43,297 nt of DNA from JAWXBG01 sp044375415 (lineage in GTDB: Bacteria > Bacteroidota > Bacteroidia > Flavobacteriales_D > Sanyastnellaceae): NCBI GenBank assembly GCA_044375415.1, contig JBILMS010000027.1:1-43297 (forward strand), written 5' to 3'. Under the pieces are notes generated by a model that was not told the origin of the DNA, did not search any database, and was given only the letters and a program-made list of their open reading frames with translations. Of the stretch, positions 32,163 through 40,997 are shown piece after piece (positions within the stretch are counted from its first letter, which is position 1; every line of letters starts with the position of its first letter). The position numbers and the translations under genes are program-made.

Positions 32163-33185
32163 TTATTTTATTCCTCGAGCATCAAGGGATCGAAGGTATT
32201 CGGCGCGATAGATGTTATGTTGTTCATTCGTTTTCGAAAAGTTGTGGTATCCCGAACGATCCGGTTTTGCACACATATAAAGATAATCGTGAGACTGGGG
32301 ATGAAGCACGGCATCTAAAAATGCCGTTTCTACAAAAGCAATAGGTCCGGGAGGTAAACCATAAATGTAATAAGTATTGTAGCTCGATTCGACCGATATT
32401 TCATCAGTTACACGCTCGACATCTGTAGCACCCGCAGCGAATAACGATGTTGGATCTGCCTGAAGTCTCATGTTAATCTTCAATCGGTTTAAATAGAGTC
32501 CGGCAATTTTTGGCGCCTCATCCATTTTACCGGTTTCACCTTTCACGATGGATGCCAAAATTGTTGCTTCGTATCGAGTTAAACCAAGATCTTTTGCTTG
32601 TTGTACTTTTTCCGGACTCCAATATTGATCAAAATTATTTTTCATTCGTTTGATAAAATCATCCGGATCTACGGTCCAAAATTCTTGATATGTATCAGCG
32701 AGAAAGAGGCATGCAAAATGATCCGGCTCAATTTCGAAAGTACGGTCGAGAATTGTCCTTTTGAATGCATTTGAGAAAGTGGCAGAATCATATAATAGTT
32801 CCGATCCCAGATTCCCGGCAAGTTCTTCCAAACTCTTTTCTGTTCCAAATCGAATGTTGATCGGCGCTTGATTTCCACTTCGAATGGCATTTATTATTTC
32901 TTGATTTCCCCATCCTTTTTTAAGTTCAAATCTTCCGGGTTTTTTAGAAGTGGAAAATCGTTTGATCTTGGAAGCGAGTATGAAGGAAGCCTTATCTTTA
33001 ATTACATTTTCGACTACAAGATGATCTGCTAATTCTTCAACATTCATTTTGTGACGAAGAAGAATAATTTTAGAATCATCCTTAAAAGCAGTATTCGATG
33101 AAAATAGTTGAACATATCCATATACCGCCGCAGCAAGGCCAATGAGCGCCCCTAGAAGTAAGAGTTTTACAAGGTTTTTTTTCAT
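32163..33185 (-). CDS. mltG: Endolytic murein transglycosylase MltG
   Basis: This 340-aa YceG-family protein cuts nascent glycan strands at the inner membrane. An N-terminal membrane helix (residues 4-24) is followed by a LysM-like segment and the catalytic domain. The catalytic Glu is E217 in ATILASIVKGETGK. Other hallmarks are GLYLNRLKINMRLQADPTSLFA, SSYNTYYIYGLPPGPI and HNFSKTNEQHN. The ATG at 33185 overlaps the GNAT stop by 4 bases, so the genes are translationally coupled. Confidence 0.95.
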   Translation of the reverse strand: MKKNLVKLLLLGALIGLAAAVYGYVQLFSSNTAFKDDSKIILLRHKMNVEELADHLVVENVIKDKASFILASKIKRFSTSKKPGRFELKKGWGNQEIINAIRSGNQAPINIRFGTEKSLEELAGNLGSELLYDSATFSNAFKRTILDRTFEIEPDHFACLFLADTYQEFWTVDPDDFIKRMKNNFDQYWSPEKVQQAKDLGLTRYEATILASIVKGETGKMDEAPKIAGLYLNRLKINMRLQADPTSLFAAGATDVERVTDEISVESSYNTYYIYGLPPGPIAFVETAFLDAVLHPQSHDYLYMCAKPDRSGYHNFSKTNEQHNIYRAEYLRSLDARGIK

Positions 33186-33688
33186 TCGTTCAGAATCAAT
33201 TCGAATATGCAGACGTCTTTTCCTTTAAATGATCCTTTACCCGTTTGCTGAAATCCCAATTTTTCGAAGAGCCGTAGACTTGCAATATTTTCAGGGAAAA
33301 TCATGCAGTTCAAGCAATTAACGGATGAGTCATTATTTAATTTTTGAATGAGCAGTCGAATACCCGAGACAGCGTAGCCTTTTTTTCTGTTTTCTAGCTT
33401 TGGTACCACTACTCCTATTCCGCACGATCCCACCGTTTCATCGAAGTCGAAGAGGTCTATACATCCTACTCCGGATCCTTGTTCGTCTTCCAAAATCCAG
33501 CGTTCTTGTTTATCTTTTTCAAGAGAGCGCGATTGTTCTAAGAAATGAGCAATCTCTTGGCGTGTAAATGGACCGGCATCGTCCGTTACCGGCCAAAGTT
33601 CCGGGTCATTTTCCCATTCAACAACAAGATCAAGATCTCCGGGAGTTGCTTTTCGAATGCGGCAATGAGTCAATTTTGTCAGGCTCAT
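33182..33688 (-). CDS. GNAT-family N-acetyltransferase
   Basis: The protein has 168 aa from ATG 33688. The GNAT fold is seen in RIRKATPGDLDLVVEWENDPEL, a central VGCIDLFDFD strand, the acetyl-CoA loop region LENRKKGYAVSGIRLLIQKL, and FPENIASLRLFEKLGFQQTGKGSF. It resembles SpeG/RimJ-like acetyltransferases; the acceptor is unknown. The frame could begin at 33721, but that adds a non-conserved stretch; the chosen start overlaps the CoA-binding gene stop by 4 bases (ATGA). Confidence 0.85.
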   Translation of the reverse strand: MSLTKLTHCRIRKATPGDLDLVVEWENDPELWPVTDDAGPFTRQEIAHFLEQSRSLEKDKQERWILEDEQGSGVGCIDLFDFDETVGSCGIGVVVPKLENRKKGYAVSGIRLLIQKLNNDSSVNCLNCMIFPENIASLRLFEKLGFQQTGKGSFKGKDVCIFELILNE

Positions 33689-34044
33689 AATGCACCGATA
33701 GATAACATTACTAGTGTACACGCTTCCTCAAATTCGATCCCGGCTTGCTTCAATTTGGCAGATAAATCAGGGTTTTCTGACCCGGGATTAAAGACTACCT
33801 TTTTACTACCGGATTGAAGGATTCGCTGTGTGTATTCGATTTGGTTTTTTGGGTTCAGATATAAACTAATGAGATCCGGTTCCACATTGGCAGGCCATTG
33901 TTCGGTAATTTCGATTGTCCCAATGGTACCTTTCCTTTTTCCAATCGCATATACCGTATACCCCGCCTTTGACAAGCGAGTAACGGCGGTAAACGAGTAT
34001 CGATCAGGATTGGGACTGGCACCCAGAACAATGGCAGTTTTCAT
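33685..34044 (-). CDS. CoA-binding domain protein (YccU-like)
   Basis: This 119-aa protein has a single Rossmann-like CoA_binding_2 domain. It starts MKTAIVLGASPNPDRYSFTAVTRL, with the nucleotide-binding Gly/Ser turn, followed by DLISLYLNPKNQ and VVFNPGSENPDL. It probably binds CoA or acyl-CoA; no enzymatic role is known for the family. It heads a three-gene set (this gene, GNAT, mltG) joined by 4-bp overlaps; CoA binding beside an acetyltransferase may be meaningful. Confidence 0.88.
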   Translation of the reverse strand: MKTAIVLGASPNPDRYSFTAVTRLSKAGYTVYAIGKRKGTIGTIEITEQWPANVEPDLISLYLNPKNQIEYTQRILQSGSKKVVFNPGSENPDLSAKLKQAGIEFEEACTLVMLSIGAL

Positions 34045-34148
34045 GATGCAAAAATGGGGGAAAATGTCTTTTATGGGTCTGAAAACTATCTCGAACAGCC
34101 TGTTAAACGTTGGTAAATCGATAGGAAAGGCTCTATTTCATCCTTCAA

Positions 34149-34181
34149 TTGCCCTGAAAGGCCTATCCTGTCTTATTTTTG
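34149..34181 (+). promoter_or_regulatory. Promoter of the exopolysaccharide operon
   Basis: TTG at 34149-34151 and TATTTTTG at 34174-34181 match the -33 and -7 elements of flavobacterial promoters (TTG, 17-23 bases, TAnnTTTG) with a 22-base spacer. It is the best complete promoter in the window. The first gene starts 43 bases later, at 34225. Confidence 0.6.
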
Positions 34182-34224
34182 CTTTGTGGAGCAAGCTCCG
34201 TTTTTGAAAATCAAACCTTATAGA

Positions 34225-34989
34225 ATGTCTCTTCGATTTCTCAGCCTATTGGCTATTGTCTCTATGTTGGCTTCGTGCACGATCAATAAGAACGTAATGT
34301 TCAAAACAGATCAGGAATATGTGTATGATCCTATTCCTATAGATTCGGCAGGTAAGGAGTATACCCTAGCTGCAAATGATATGATCACCTTTCAGCTTTT
34401 TACCAACGAAGGCGCAATGATCTTGGATTTCACTACAAACACTGAAGCCAACCGAACTCAGGGTATGAATTTCCGAGATTTTATTTACATGATCGATTCC
34501 CAGGGTTTCATTGAGTTGCCGTCCATCGGTAGAGTACAGGTATCCGGAATGACAGTTTTTGAAGCGCAGACATACTTGGAAGGTTTGTACGAGAAACACT
34601 TTAATTTTCCTTATGCGATGATTCAAGTGATAAATCGTAGGGTTATAGTTTTTAGAGGGAGTGGAGCCGATGCTGCAGTGATACCAATGATTAACAACAA
34701 TATTAATGTTATTGAGGTTCTGGCTTTAGCGGGCGGATTAAGCGATCGAGCAAATGCATCCAAAGTCAAATTAATACGTAAAGTGAACGACAAACAGGAG
34801 GTTTACCTCATGGATCTTAGCACCATCGAGGGTATAAAATATGCAAGTATGACTGTTCAGGCAGGAGACATCATTTACGTGGAGCCGGTTCCGGAAATAG
34901 CCTCGGAGGTGATGAAAGATGTGGCTCCATTTGTTACCATTATATCAGGACTAGCTTTTATTTGGGCTATCTTCTCAGGCGGTATCTAA
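34225..34989 (+). CDS. Wza-like polysaccharide export lipoprotein
   Basis: The protein has 254 aa. ATG 34225 gives MSLRFLSLLAIVSMLASC, a lipoprotein signal with lipobox LASC. A Poly_export domain (PF02563-type) with YTLAANDMITFQLF and an SLBB-like part (VIEVLALAGGLSDRANASKVKLIRKV) follow, and a C-terminal hydrophobic stretch (ISGLAFIWAIF) may form the outer-membrane helix. It should form the outer-membrane channel for capsule or exopolysaccharide. The frame upstream to a GTG at 34186 is rejected because it precedes the leader. The first gene of the operon, followed 8 bases later by wzc. Confidence 0.9.
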   Translation: MSLRFLSLLAIVSMLASCTINKNVMFKTDQEYVYDPIPIDSAGKEYTLAANDMITFQLFTNEGAMILDFTTNTEANRTQGMNFRDFIYMIDSQGFIELPSIGRVQVSGMTVFEAQTYLEGLYEKHFNFPYAMIQVINRRVIVFRGSGADAAVIPMINNNINVIEVLALAGGLSDRANASKVKLIRKVNDKQEVYLMDLSTIEGIKYASMTVQAGDIIYVEPVPEIASEVMKDVAPFVTIISGLAFIWAIFSGGI

Positions 34990-34997
34990 AGCATTGA

Positions 34998-37418
34998 ATG
35001 GAGAATCTCGGCGGAAAAAATATTGAGGAATACAAATCGCGACTGACGAACTTCAGCAATGAGTTCGACTTGGGACTTTTTGTTTACATCGTGAGAAAGT
35101 CACTTTTCTGGGTGGCAGTAATTATGGCTGTTGCTGCTTTGGCAGCTTTTATTTATCTGCGGTATACTCCGATAGTCTACAATGCGCGTGCGTTGATACA
35201 ATTAGGTCAGGACAATAATGCCAACCAAATCATTGATGTAACAAGTATTCGCGAAGACAATAGCACCGATGTGAAGGTGGAGCAATTGAGATCCAAATTG
35301 CTAATAAGTCGAACGGTAGAGAGACTTCCCATACGAATATCCTACTTTGCCAAAGGACAAATACTAACGAACGAACATTATAAATATACCTCGTACGAAG
35401 TTGTTTTGGATACCATTCGAAACCCCCGAGTATATGACATTTCAATTCCGATCGCATTCACCGATAGCACAACGTTTTCATTTACGTGCGGTGGTTTTAA
35501 TATGGAAAATCAGCGGGTCGGAGAGTTGATTGATGTTGGAGATTTTGCTTTTACCGTTCACGTGTTAAACGGAAAATCTCTATTGAAGAACGAAGAGGAA
35601 TATGAGCTTTTTTTTAAAATCAATTCCACGCATAGCTTGGCAAGTCGTTTTGCCGGCGGCTTGAATATACGAATTGCAAATAATACGGCAAAGACTCTCG
35701 AGATATCATATAAAGACAATAACGCGATTTTGGCTAAAGACTTTGTTATGGCCCATGCCGAAGAGTTTATACTCTACGATTTGGAAAAGCGCATGCAAAG
35801 CGACGAATATGTTTTGACCTTTTTGGATAGCCAAATTGATACTGTCTTTGAAAATCTCAAAGCATCGGAAGTTGATTTAAATGCGTACAAGCAAGCCAAC
35901 AAAGTTACAGACCTTGATGCAGTTGGGAAGTCCTATTTGGACCGTTTAAATTATTTGGAGAATGATATCGTTTCGTTGGACATTGAACAACGACTGCTCG
36001 ATGAGGTAGAGGTCTTGGCAAAAAAATCGACAAGCAATATTGAAGTAAATAGTTTGGTGCCTTTGGTTGCAGGTAGCAGGTACAATGCAACTTTATCAAA
36101 ACTCCTAGATGGCTTATATGACTTAATGTTGAGGAAAGAGTCGGCCTTGTATTCAATTACTCCAGAAAATGATAGGGTCAAAACGCTCGATTATAACATC
36201 AATGTTCAGAAGGCTCTTATTTTACAGAGCTTAAAAACCCTGCGCCAGCAGATAAACAATTCGAAACAGCAGCTTCAAGAGAAGGTCTTAGAGTTGGAGG
36301 GGGTTTATTACAATTTGCCTATCAAAGAATTGGAGTACGCCAGACTTCAAAGACTATTTTCGATTAATGAGAAGTACTATACGCTTCTACTTGAAAAGGC
36401 AATAGAATATCGTATTTCTAAGGAAGGGTTTGTTTCAACGAATCAAATTTTGGAAGAAGCAAGGATTCCTCTTGAACCGGTGAAACCCGTGAAAAAGATC
36501 ATTCTATTTACCTTCTTTATGGCGGGCCTTCTGATGTCTCTGATTTTGGTAAGTGTTCGCTATTTAATTCACAACAACATTACTTCCCTAAACGAAATAG
36601 TTCGTCTGTCGAATGCGACTATATCTACTATTGGAATAGTACCCCGATTTAAAGAGGATATTCCTATTTCGATGTTGCTGGTAGATCAAAGTCCACGATC
36701 TCTTATTGCAGAAAGTTTCCGATCCATAAGAACCAATTTGCAATTTATCGATAATTCGGAAGGATCAAAGATGGCCGCCATTACATCTACTATCTCCGGT
36801 GAAGGAAAGACATTTGTTTCTCTGAATTTGGCAGGTATAATAGCATTCTCCGGAAAAAAGGTGGTTGTGATCGACCTGGATATGCGCAAACCCAAAATCC
36901 ACAAGGCATTTGGTGTTGAAAATAACCAGGGTATGAGTACCATTCTCATTGGAAGGCATACAATTGAAGATTGCATTCGGGACACTTCGCTTCCAAATTT
37001 GCAATACATTACTGCAGGACCGGTGCCACCGAATCCGAGCGAATTGATTATCGGTGAAAGCATGATGAAAATTCTTGCTGAATTGAAAAAGCGTTTCGAC
37101 TTTATCATAATTGATACCCCGCCGGTTGGACTTGTAACAGATGGAGTAGAGCTTTTAAAACATGCCGATTATCCGCTGTACATTTTCAGAGCTGATTATT
37201 CTAAAAAGCAATTCGTTCAAGTGGCAGATAAGTTGATCTTCGAAAACAAGATTGTTAAACTTTCAACCATACTAAATGGTGTGGATATAGACAGAAACCG
37301 GTATTCCTACAAGTACACCTATGGTTACGGATATGGTTACGGATACGGTTACGGGCACAATGGGTATTATGCAGAAACACCGGACAAGAAGAAAAAGAGA
37401 AGAAAGAAGAAGTCATGA
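34998..37418 (+). CDS. Wzc-like polysaccharide co-polymerase/BY-kinase
   Basis: This 806-aa inner-membrane protein fuses a Wzz chain-length domain with a cytoplasmic tyrosine autokinase. Membrane helices lie at about 36-53 and 500-522, with a coiled-coil periplasmic part between them. Kinase motifs are Walker A STISGEGKT (597-605), Walker A' VVVIDLDMRKP (622-632) and Walker B FIIIDTPP (702-709). The tail has 11 Tyr between residues 769 and 791, mostly Tyr-Gly repeats, and ends in a poly-Lys/Arg stretch. Cyclic autophosphorylation of this cluster should control polymer length and export with the Wza-like protein. Confidence 0.95.
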   Translation: MENLGGKNIEEYKSRLTNFSNEFDLGLFVYIVRKSLFWVAVIMAVAALAAFIYLRYTPIVYNARALIQLGQDNNANQIIDVTSIREDNSTDVKVEQLRSKLLISRTVERLPIRISYFAKGQILTNEHYKYTSYEVVLDTIRNPRVYDISIPIAFTDSTTFSFTCGGFNMENQRVGELIDVGDFAFTVHVLNGKSLLKNEEEYELFFKINSTHSLASRFAGGLNIRIANNTAKTLEISYKDNNAILAKDFVMAHAEEFILYDLEKRMQSDEYVLTFLDSQIDTVFENLKASEVDLNAYKQANKVTDLDAVGKSYLDRLNYLENDIVSLDIEQRLLDEVEVLAKKSTSNIEVNSLVPLVAGSRYNATLSKLLDGLYDLMLRKESALYSITPENDRVKTLDYNINVQKALILQSLKTLRQQINNSKQQLQEKVLELEGVYYNLPIKELEYARLQRLFSINEKYYTLLLEKAIEYRISKEGFVSTNQILEEARIPLEPVKPVKKIILFTFFMAGLLMSLILVSVRYLIHNNITSLNEIVRLSNATISTIGIVPRFKEDIPISMLLVDQSPRSLIAESFRSIRTNLQFIDNSEGSKMAAITSTISGEGKTFVSLNLAGIIAFSGKKVVVIDLDMRKPKIHKAFGVENNQGMSTILIGRHTIEDCIRDTSLPNLQYITAGPVPPNPSELIIGESMMKILAELKKRFDFIIIDTPPVGLVTDGVELLKHADYPLYIFRADYSKKQFVQVADKLIFENKIVKLSTILNGVDIDRNRYSYKYTYGYGYGYGYGYGHNGYYAETPDKKKKRRKKKS
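37323..37358 (+). repeat. 12-bp in-frame tandem repeat in the wzc tyrosine tail
   Basis: Three units of GGTTACGGATAY (the third ends GGGCAC) encode the Gly-Tyr repeats of the tail. Slippage would add or remove two Gly-Tyr pairs without breaking the frame. Confidence 0.8.
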
Positions 37419-37960
37419 AGCTAACTAAAACTGCCTTCAGGGAACTCGTTGTTTTGGAGCCGGCTGTTTATTCAGATGATCGCGGCTATTTTATGGAGTC
37501 GTGGTCCGACAAGTGGTTCAAAAAAGAAGTAGGTCCGATAGACTTTGTCCAGGACAACGAATCCTTTTCATCTAAAGGAGTGTTGCGTGGACTGCATTTC
37601 CAAGTTGAACCATTTGCTCAAGCCAAATTGGTACGTGTAAGCAAAGGTTCGGTATTGGATGTAGCAGTAGACCTACGATCATCAGAACCGACTTACGGCA
37701 AATATTTTGCGTTGGAACTATCCGAGGCAAACAAACTTCAAATGTTTATTCCTGCAGGATTCGCTCACGGATTTTTAGTCTTAGAAGACAACACGATTTT
37801 TAATTATAAATGTTCTGAATTTTATAATAGGGAGTTTGAAAGGAGCCTGCGTTGGAACGATCCGCAACTGGCCATAAACTGGGGTACTGATGAGGTTATT
37901 CTTTCACCCAAAGATGCGGAAGCACCACTTTTTTCGGACTTTATTTCTACGTTTAAGTGA
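37415..37960 (+). CDS. rfbC: dTDP-4-dehydrorhamnose 3,5-epimerase
   Basis: This 181-aa cupin-fold enzyme of dTDP-L-rhamnose synthesis contains the catalytic His61 in RGLHFQ, Lys71 in AQAKLVRV, and the Tyr of YKCSEFY. VLDVAVDLRSSEPTYG and FIPAGFAHGFLVLED are diagnostic. It supplies an activated sugar for the polymer made by this operon; rfbA, rfbB and rfbD are not in the window. The start overlaps the wzc stop by 4 bases (ATGA). Confidence 0.95.
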   Translation: MKLTKTAFRELVVLEPAVYSDDRGYFMESWSDKWFKKEVGPIDFVQDNESFSSKGVLRGLHFQVEPFAQAKLVRVSKGSVLDVAVDLRSSEPTYGKYFALELSEANKLQMFIPAGFAHGFLVLEDNTIFNYKCSEFYNREFERSLRWNDPQLAINWGTDEVILSPKDAEAPLFSDFISTFK

Positions 37961-39006
37961 TGAATTATTTCTTGCTGATAACCACCATCAGTCTCGTTTG
38001 TGGAATGTTGTCTGCATATCTGGTACTGCGTTTGCTCTTGAAATACATCTCAGGTTTTGGAGGTAGTAAGGGCAGTGAAAATGAGATTAGATGGTCGTCG
38101 CAACGTGTGCCGACTATGGGGGGAATTATACTCATGGCCGCATTCCTAGTGGGATACATTTTTCAAATAGCCCTTTCCGGATTCTCTAATATGAGTTTTC
38201 TTTTCGGAGTTGTTTTTATGTTTGTTGTCGGGCTGTACGACGATCTCCAATCTGTGAAAGCAGCCACAAAACTTTTAGCCCAAGTGGTTGTTGCAATTGG
38301 CACGGTGGTTTCAGGTTTTGGATTAACATTGTTCGGAACAACTCCCGATTTTATTCTATCCGTGCTCATTTTGGTGGGCATGATGAATTCACTCAACATG
38401 ATAGACAACATGGACGGGGTGGCTGCTGCAGTGACATTGGTTTTTGTGGCAGGAGCTATAGTTATTCTTGGTTGGTTGGCGGGTTTTGGACTCTTCGGAG
38501 GTTTGCTTCTTTTTCTTTTTTATAATCGTAAACCGGCAAAAATTTACTTGGGAGACAGTGGGAGTTTGTTTTTGGGATTCATTATGGGATTTCTGTCGAT
38601 ACAATTTCTCAATTCAGTTTTATTTGAATCGACGAGTAAGTGGCTCGATGCTGCGTCCATTGTGTTGAGCATGTTTGTTTTTCCGCTAGCCGATACCGGA
38701 GTAGTTGTTATTAATAGACTTTTGGCCGGTATTTCACCGGCAAGGGGAGGTAGAGACCATTCTACGCATCACTTAGTTTACGCAGGTGTTCAGGAATATT
38801 TGATCCCTGTTCTTTACATGTTGGTTACAATCCTCGGTTGGGGAATACTCTACTTTGGATTGAGTAAAGGATGTTTTGAGGTTAGTCAATATTGTGGTGT
38901 ACTTTTTCCGATTCTTTCCCTCGGATTATTTTTTATCGTATTTTCAATTCTCTGGATTATTTCGCGTTCTAATATCAAAAAAGGGAAGTATACCTATAGC
39001 AAATGA
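37960..39006 (+). CDS. MraY/WecA-family undecaprenyl-phosphate sugar-1-phosphate transferase
   Basis: This 348-aa polytopic membrane protein transfers a sugar-1-phosphate (often GlcNAc-1-P) from a UDP-sugar to undecaprenyl phosphate, starting glycan assembly. Motifs present are VGLYDDL, NMIDNMDG, KIYLGDSGSLFLG and GRDHSTHH, the last being typical of WecA/TagO. Its place in an export operon supports a role in exopolysaccharide or O-antigen initiation rather than in MraY peptidoglycan synthesis. The ATG at 37960 overlaps the rfbC stop by one base; a GTG three bases earlier is also possible. Confidence 0.92.
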   Translation: MNYFLLITTISLVCGMLSAYLVLRLLLKYISGFGGSKGSENEIRWSSQRVPTMGGIILMAAFLVGYIFQIALSGFSNMSFLFGVVFMFVVGLYDDLQSVKAATKLLAQVVVAIGTVVSGFGLTLFGTTPDFILSVLILVGMMNSLNMIDNMDGVAAAVTLVFVAGAIVILGWLAGFGLFGGLLLFLFYNRKPAKIYLGDSGSLFLGFIMGFLSIQFLNSVLFESTSKWLDAASIVLSMFVFPLADTGVVVINRLLAGISPARGGRDHSTHHLVYAGVQEYLIPVLYMLVTILGWGILYFGLSKGCFEVSQYCGVLFPILSLGLFFIVFSILWIISRSNIKKGKYTYSK

Positions 39007-39920
39007 CAAAATCAAGGATAGTTCTGGTAACAGCCCTTACATGCTCAATTGTAACCATTGTACTCATTGCATTGGTTGGTTTTTCGGATAAAAAAGGGGA
39101 TCCGAAGGAATATGACAGAGTGAGAGGTGAGGAATATCGCATTTATTCTATCCCGCTGCCGGAGAATCTGGAATTTGCGGGGGAGAAAATTCCCTTAGAA
39201 CAATATGATGTGCGCGAGAGAATGGATCGCGAATTTTTGGTTAATACCTATTGGCATAGCAATGCTTTTTTATGGATGAAAAGATCCAACAGATGGTTTC
39301 CGGTTATCGAACCTATCCTACAGTCGAATGGTGTTCCCGAAGATTTTAAGTACCTCTGCATGGTTGAAAGCAGTTTAATTCATGATAAGTCGCCTCGAGG
39401 TGCTGTAGGATTTTGGCAGTTTATGGAAGAAACCGGACGACAATACGGACTGGAAGTAAACGACGAAGTAGATGAACGCTACCATGTAGAAAAAAGTACG
39501 GCAGCTGCTTGTCAATACTTCAAACAAGCCTATAATAAATTTGGGTCTTGGGCCATGGCAGCGGCATCTTATAATATGGGAATGGCCGGCTTGGAAGACC
39601 AAATGATTCGGCAGAAACAATCCACGTATTGGGACCTTATTTTGAATGAAGAAACCTCTCGTTATGTTTGCCGAATTGTAGCGGCAAAAACGATTATTAA
39701 TAATGCAGATACCTACGGATTTGTTATTCGACCGGAAGATTTGTACGCCCCCTTGGAATATCAAGAAGTGATTGTAGATCATAGCATCGACGATTTTGCT
39801 TCCTTTGCAGCAGGTCACAACATGACTTATAAGGAATTCAAATTAATGAATCCATGGTTACGTCAAGCTTACCTAAAAAATAAGTTGGGAAAAGTTTACA
39901 CGTTTAAAGTGAAGAAATAG
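39003..39920 (+). CDS. SLT-family lytic transglycosylase (MltD-like)
   Basis: This 305-aa protein has an N-terminal membrane anchor (residues 5-26). The SLT domain covers about 95-250; the catalytic Glu is E122 in CMVESSLIHDKSPRGAVGFWQFM, followed by AAASYNMGMAG. After it comes a possible LysM-like end (DFASFAAGHNMTYKEFKLMNPWL). It cuts peptidoglycan, perhaps opening the wall for the export complex. The ATG overlaps the transferase stop by 4 bases. Confidence 0.93.
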   Translation: MTKSRIVLVTALTCSIVTIVLIALVGFSDKKGDPKEYDRVRGEEYRIYSIPLPENLEFAGEKIPLEQYDVRERMDREFLVNTYWHSNAFLWMKRSNRWFPVIEPILQSNGVPEDFKYLCMVESSLIHDKSPRGAVGFWQFMEETGRQYGLEVNDEVDERYHVEKSTAAACQYFKQAYNKFGSWAMAAASYNMGMAGLEDQMIRQKQSTYWDLILNEETSRYVCRIVAAKTIINNADTYGFVIRPEDLYAPLEYQEVIVDHSIDDFASFAAGHNMTYKEFKLMNPWLRQAYLKNKLGKVYTFKVKK

Positions 39921-40997
39921 CTATTCCGATATTTCAAATACAACCGATTTTACTCTTTTCGTTTCAGTTCCATCGATTACTTCGTGTAAAATCAAATCGT
40001 TTATTTCTTTTCGTGCAAAAAGTTCAGATAGGTTGTGAACGGCACCCGCAGGGATCTGCCGAGCGGTGAGTTCTGTCATCCATTCATCTCGGGTTTTGGC
40101 CAAAAAAGGTTTGGACAAAATTGCATATAATTGTTCACGATTGATTACTCTAGATACGTTTTGAGCAAATCGATCATCTAAGGCAATTTCCGGAATGCCC
40201 AGTAATTCGCATAGATGAAGAAATTGTTTATCTGCTCCCACGGCTAGCACAATCTGTTTATTGTCGCCACAAGTAACGGTCTCACCGTAGGGTGATATAT
40301 TGGGATGTTCAGATCCGCTTAGCTCAGGTTCGTATCCTACCATTAAATAGTTGGTTGCTTGATTTGTAAGAGCAGCAACTGCAGAAGCCTCAAGACTAGT
40401 GCTGACATAAGAACCTTTACCCGAGGTAAATCGTTGAAATAAGGCACACAAAATCCCTTCCTTTAATTGATGTGCCGCAAGAACGTCAATAAGAGCAACA
40501 GGCATTTTTAAAGGTCCGGAAGCTATAGTACCATTCATACTCATATAACCGGTCTCGGCTTGCAGAGCTACATCATAAGCGGTTCGGAAATGTTGACTGA
40601 TGTATCCGGAGAGGTGTGCATAGATTAATTTACTGTTGAGTTTCGAGAGTTCTTCATACGAAACTCCAAACTTTTTATCGTCGCCGTATTTCAAATTGGA
40701 TACAAGGATGTCGGCGTCCATAATCAATTTTTTCAATTGATCCTGATCTTCCGCAGTACTCAGATCGAGGTATATATATTGCTTTTTGTAATTGACTGAA
40801 GAAAAATAGGCTGTAACTGCATCGCTTTTTTCAGAGGGAAGTTTCCACTTCCGGGTTACGTCACCTTGTGTTTTTTTATTTTCAATTTTGATTACCTCGG
40901 CACCAAGTTCTGAGAAGAAAGTGGCTACAGAAGGTCCGGCCAATACAGTAGATAGATCAACTACTTTTAGTCCTTTGAATAATTTTTCCTGTTTCAT
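39921..40997 (-). CDS. CaiB/BaiF-family CoA transferase or acyl-CoA racemase
   Basis: This 358-aa class III CoA-transferase starts MKQEKLFKGLKVVDLSTVLAGPSVATFFSELGAEVIKIE, a perfect family opening. It has a TAYDVALQAETGYMSMNG segment (conserved Asp in YD) and LADxLA-like MPVALIDVLAAHQ. Substrates are unknown; close families include formyl-CoA transferase and alpha-methylacyl-CoA racemase. A longer frame reaching 41105 runs into the photolyase gene; ATG 40997 overlaps its stop by 4 bases, the expected coupling. Confidence 0.9.
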   Translation of the reverse strand: MKQEKLFKGLKVVDLSTVLAGPSVATFFSELGAEVIKIENKKTQGDVTRKWKLPSEKSDAVTAYFSSVNYKKQYIYLDLSTAEDQDQLKKLIMDADILVSNLKYGDDKKFGVSYEELSKLNSKLIYAHLSGYISQHFRTAYDVALQAETGYMSMNGTIASGPLKMPVALIDVLAAHQLKEGILCALFQRFTSGKGSYVSTSLEASAVAALTNQATNYLMVGYEPELSGSEHPNISPYGETVTCGDNKQIVLAVGADKQFLHLCELLGIPEIALDDRFAQNVSRVINREQLYAILSKPFLAKTRDEWMTELTARQIPAGAVHNLSELFARKEINDLILHEVIDGTETKRVKSVVFEISE

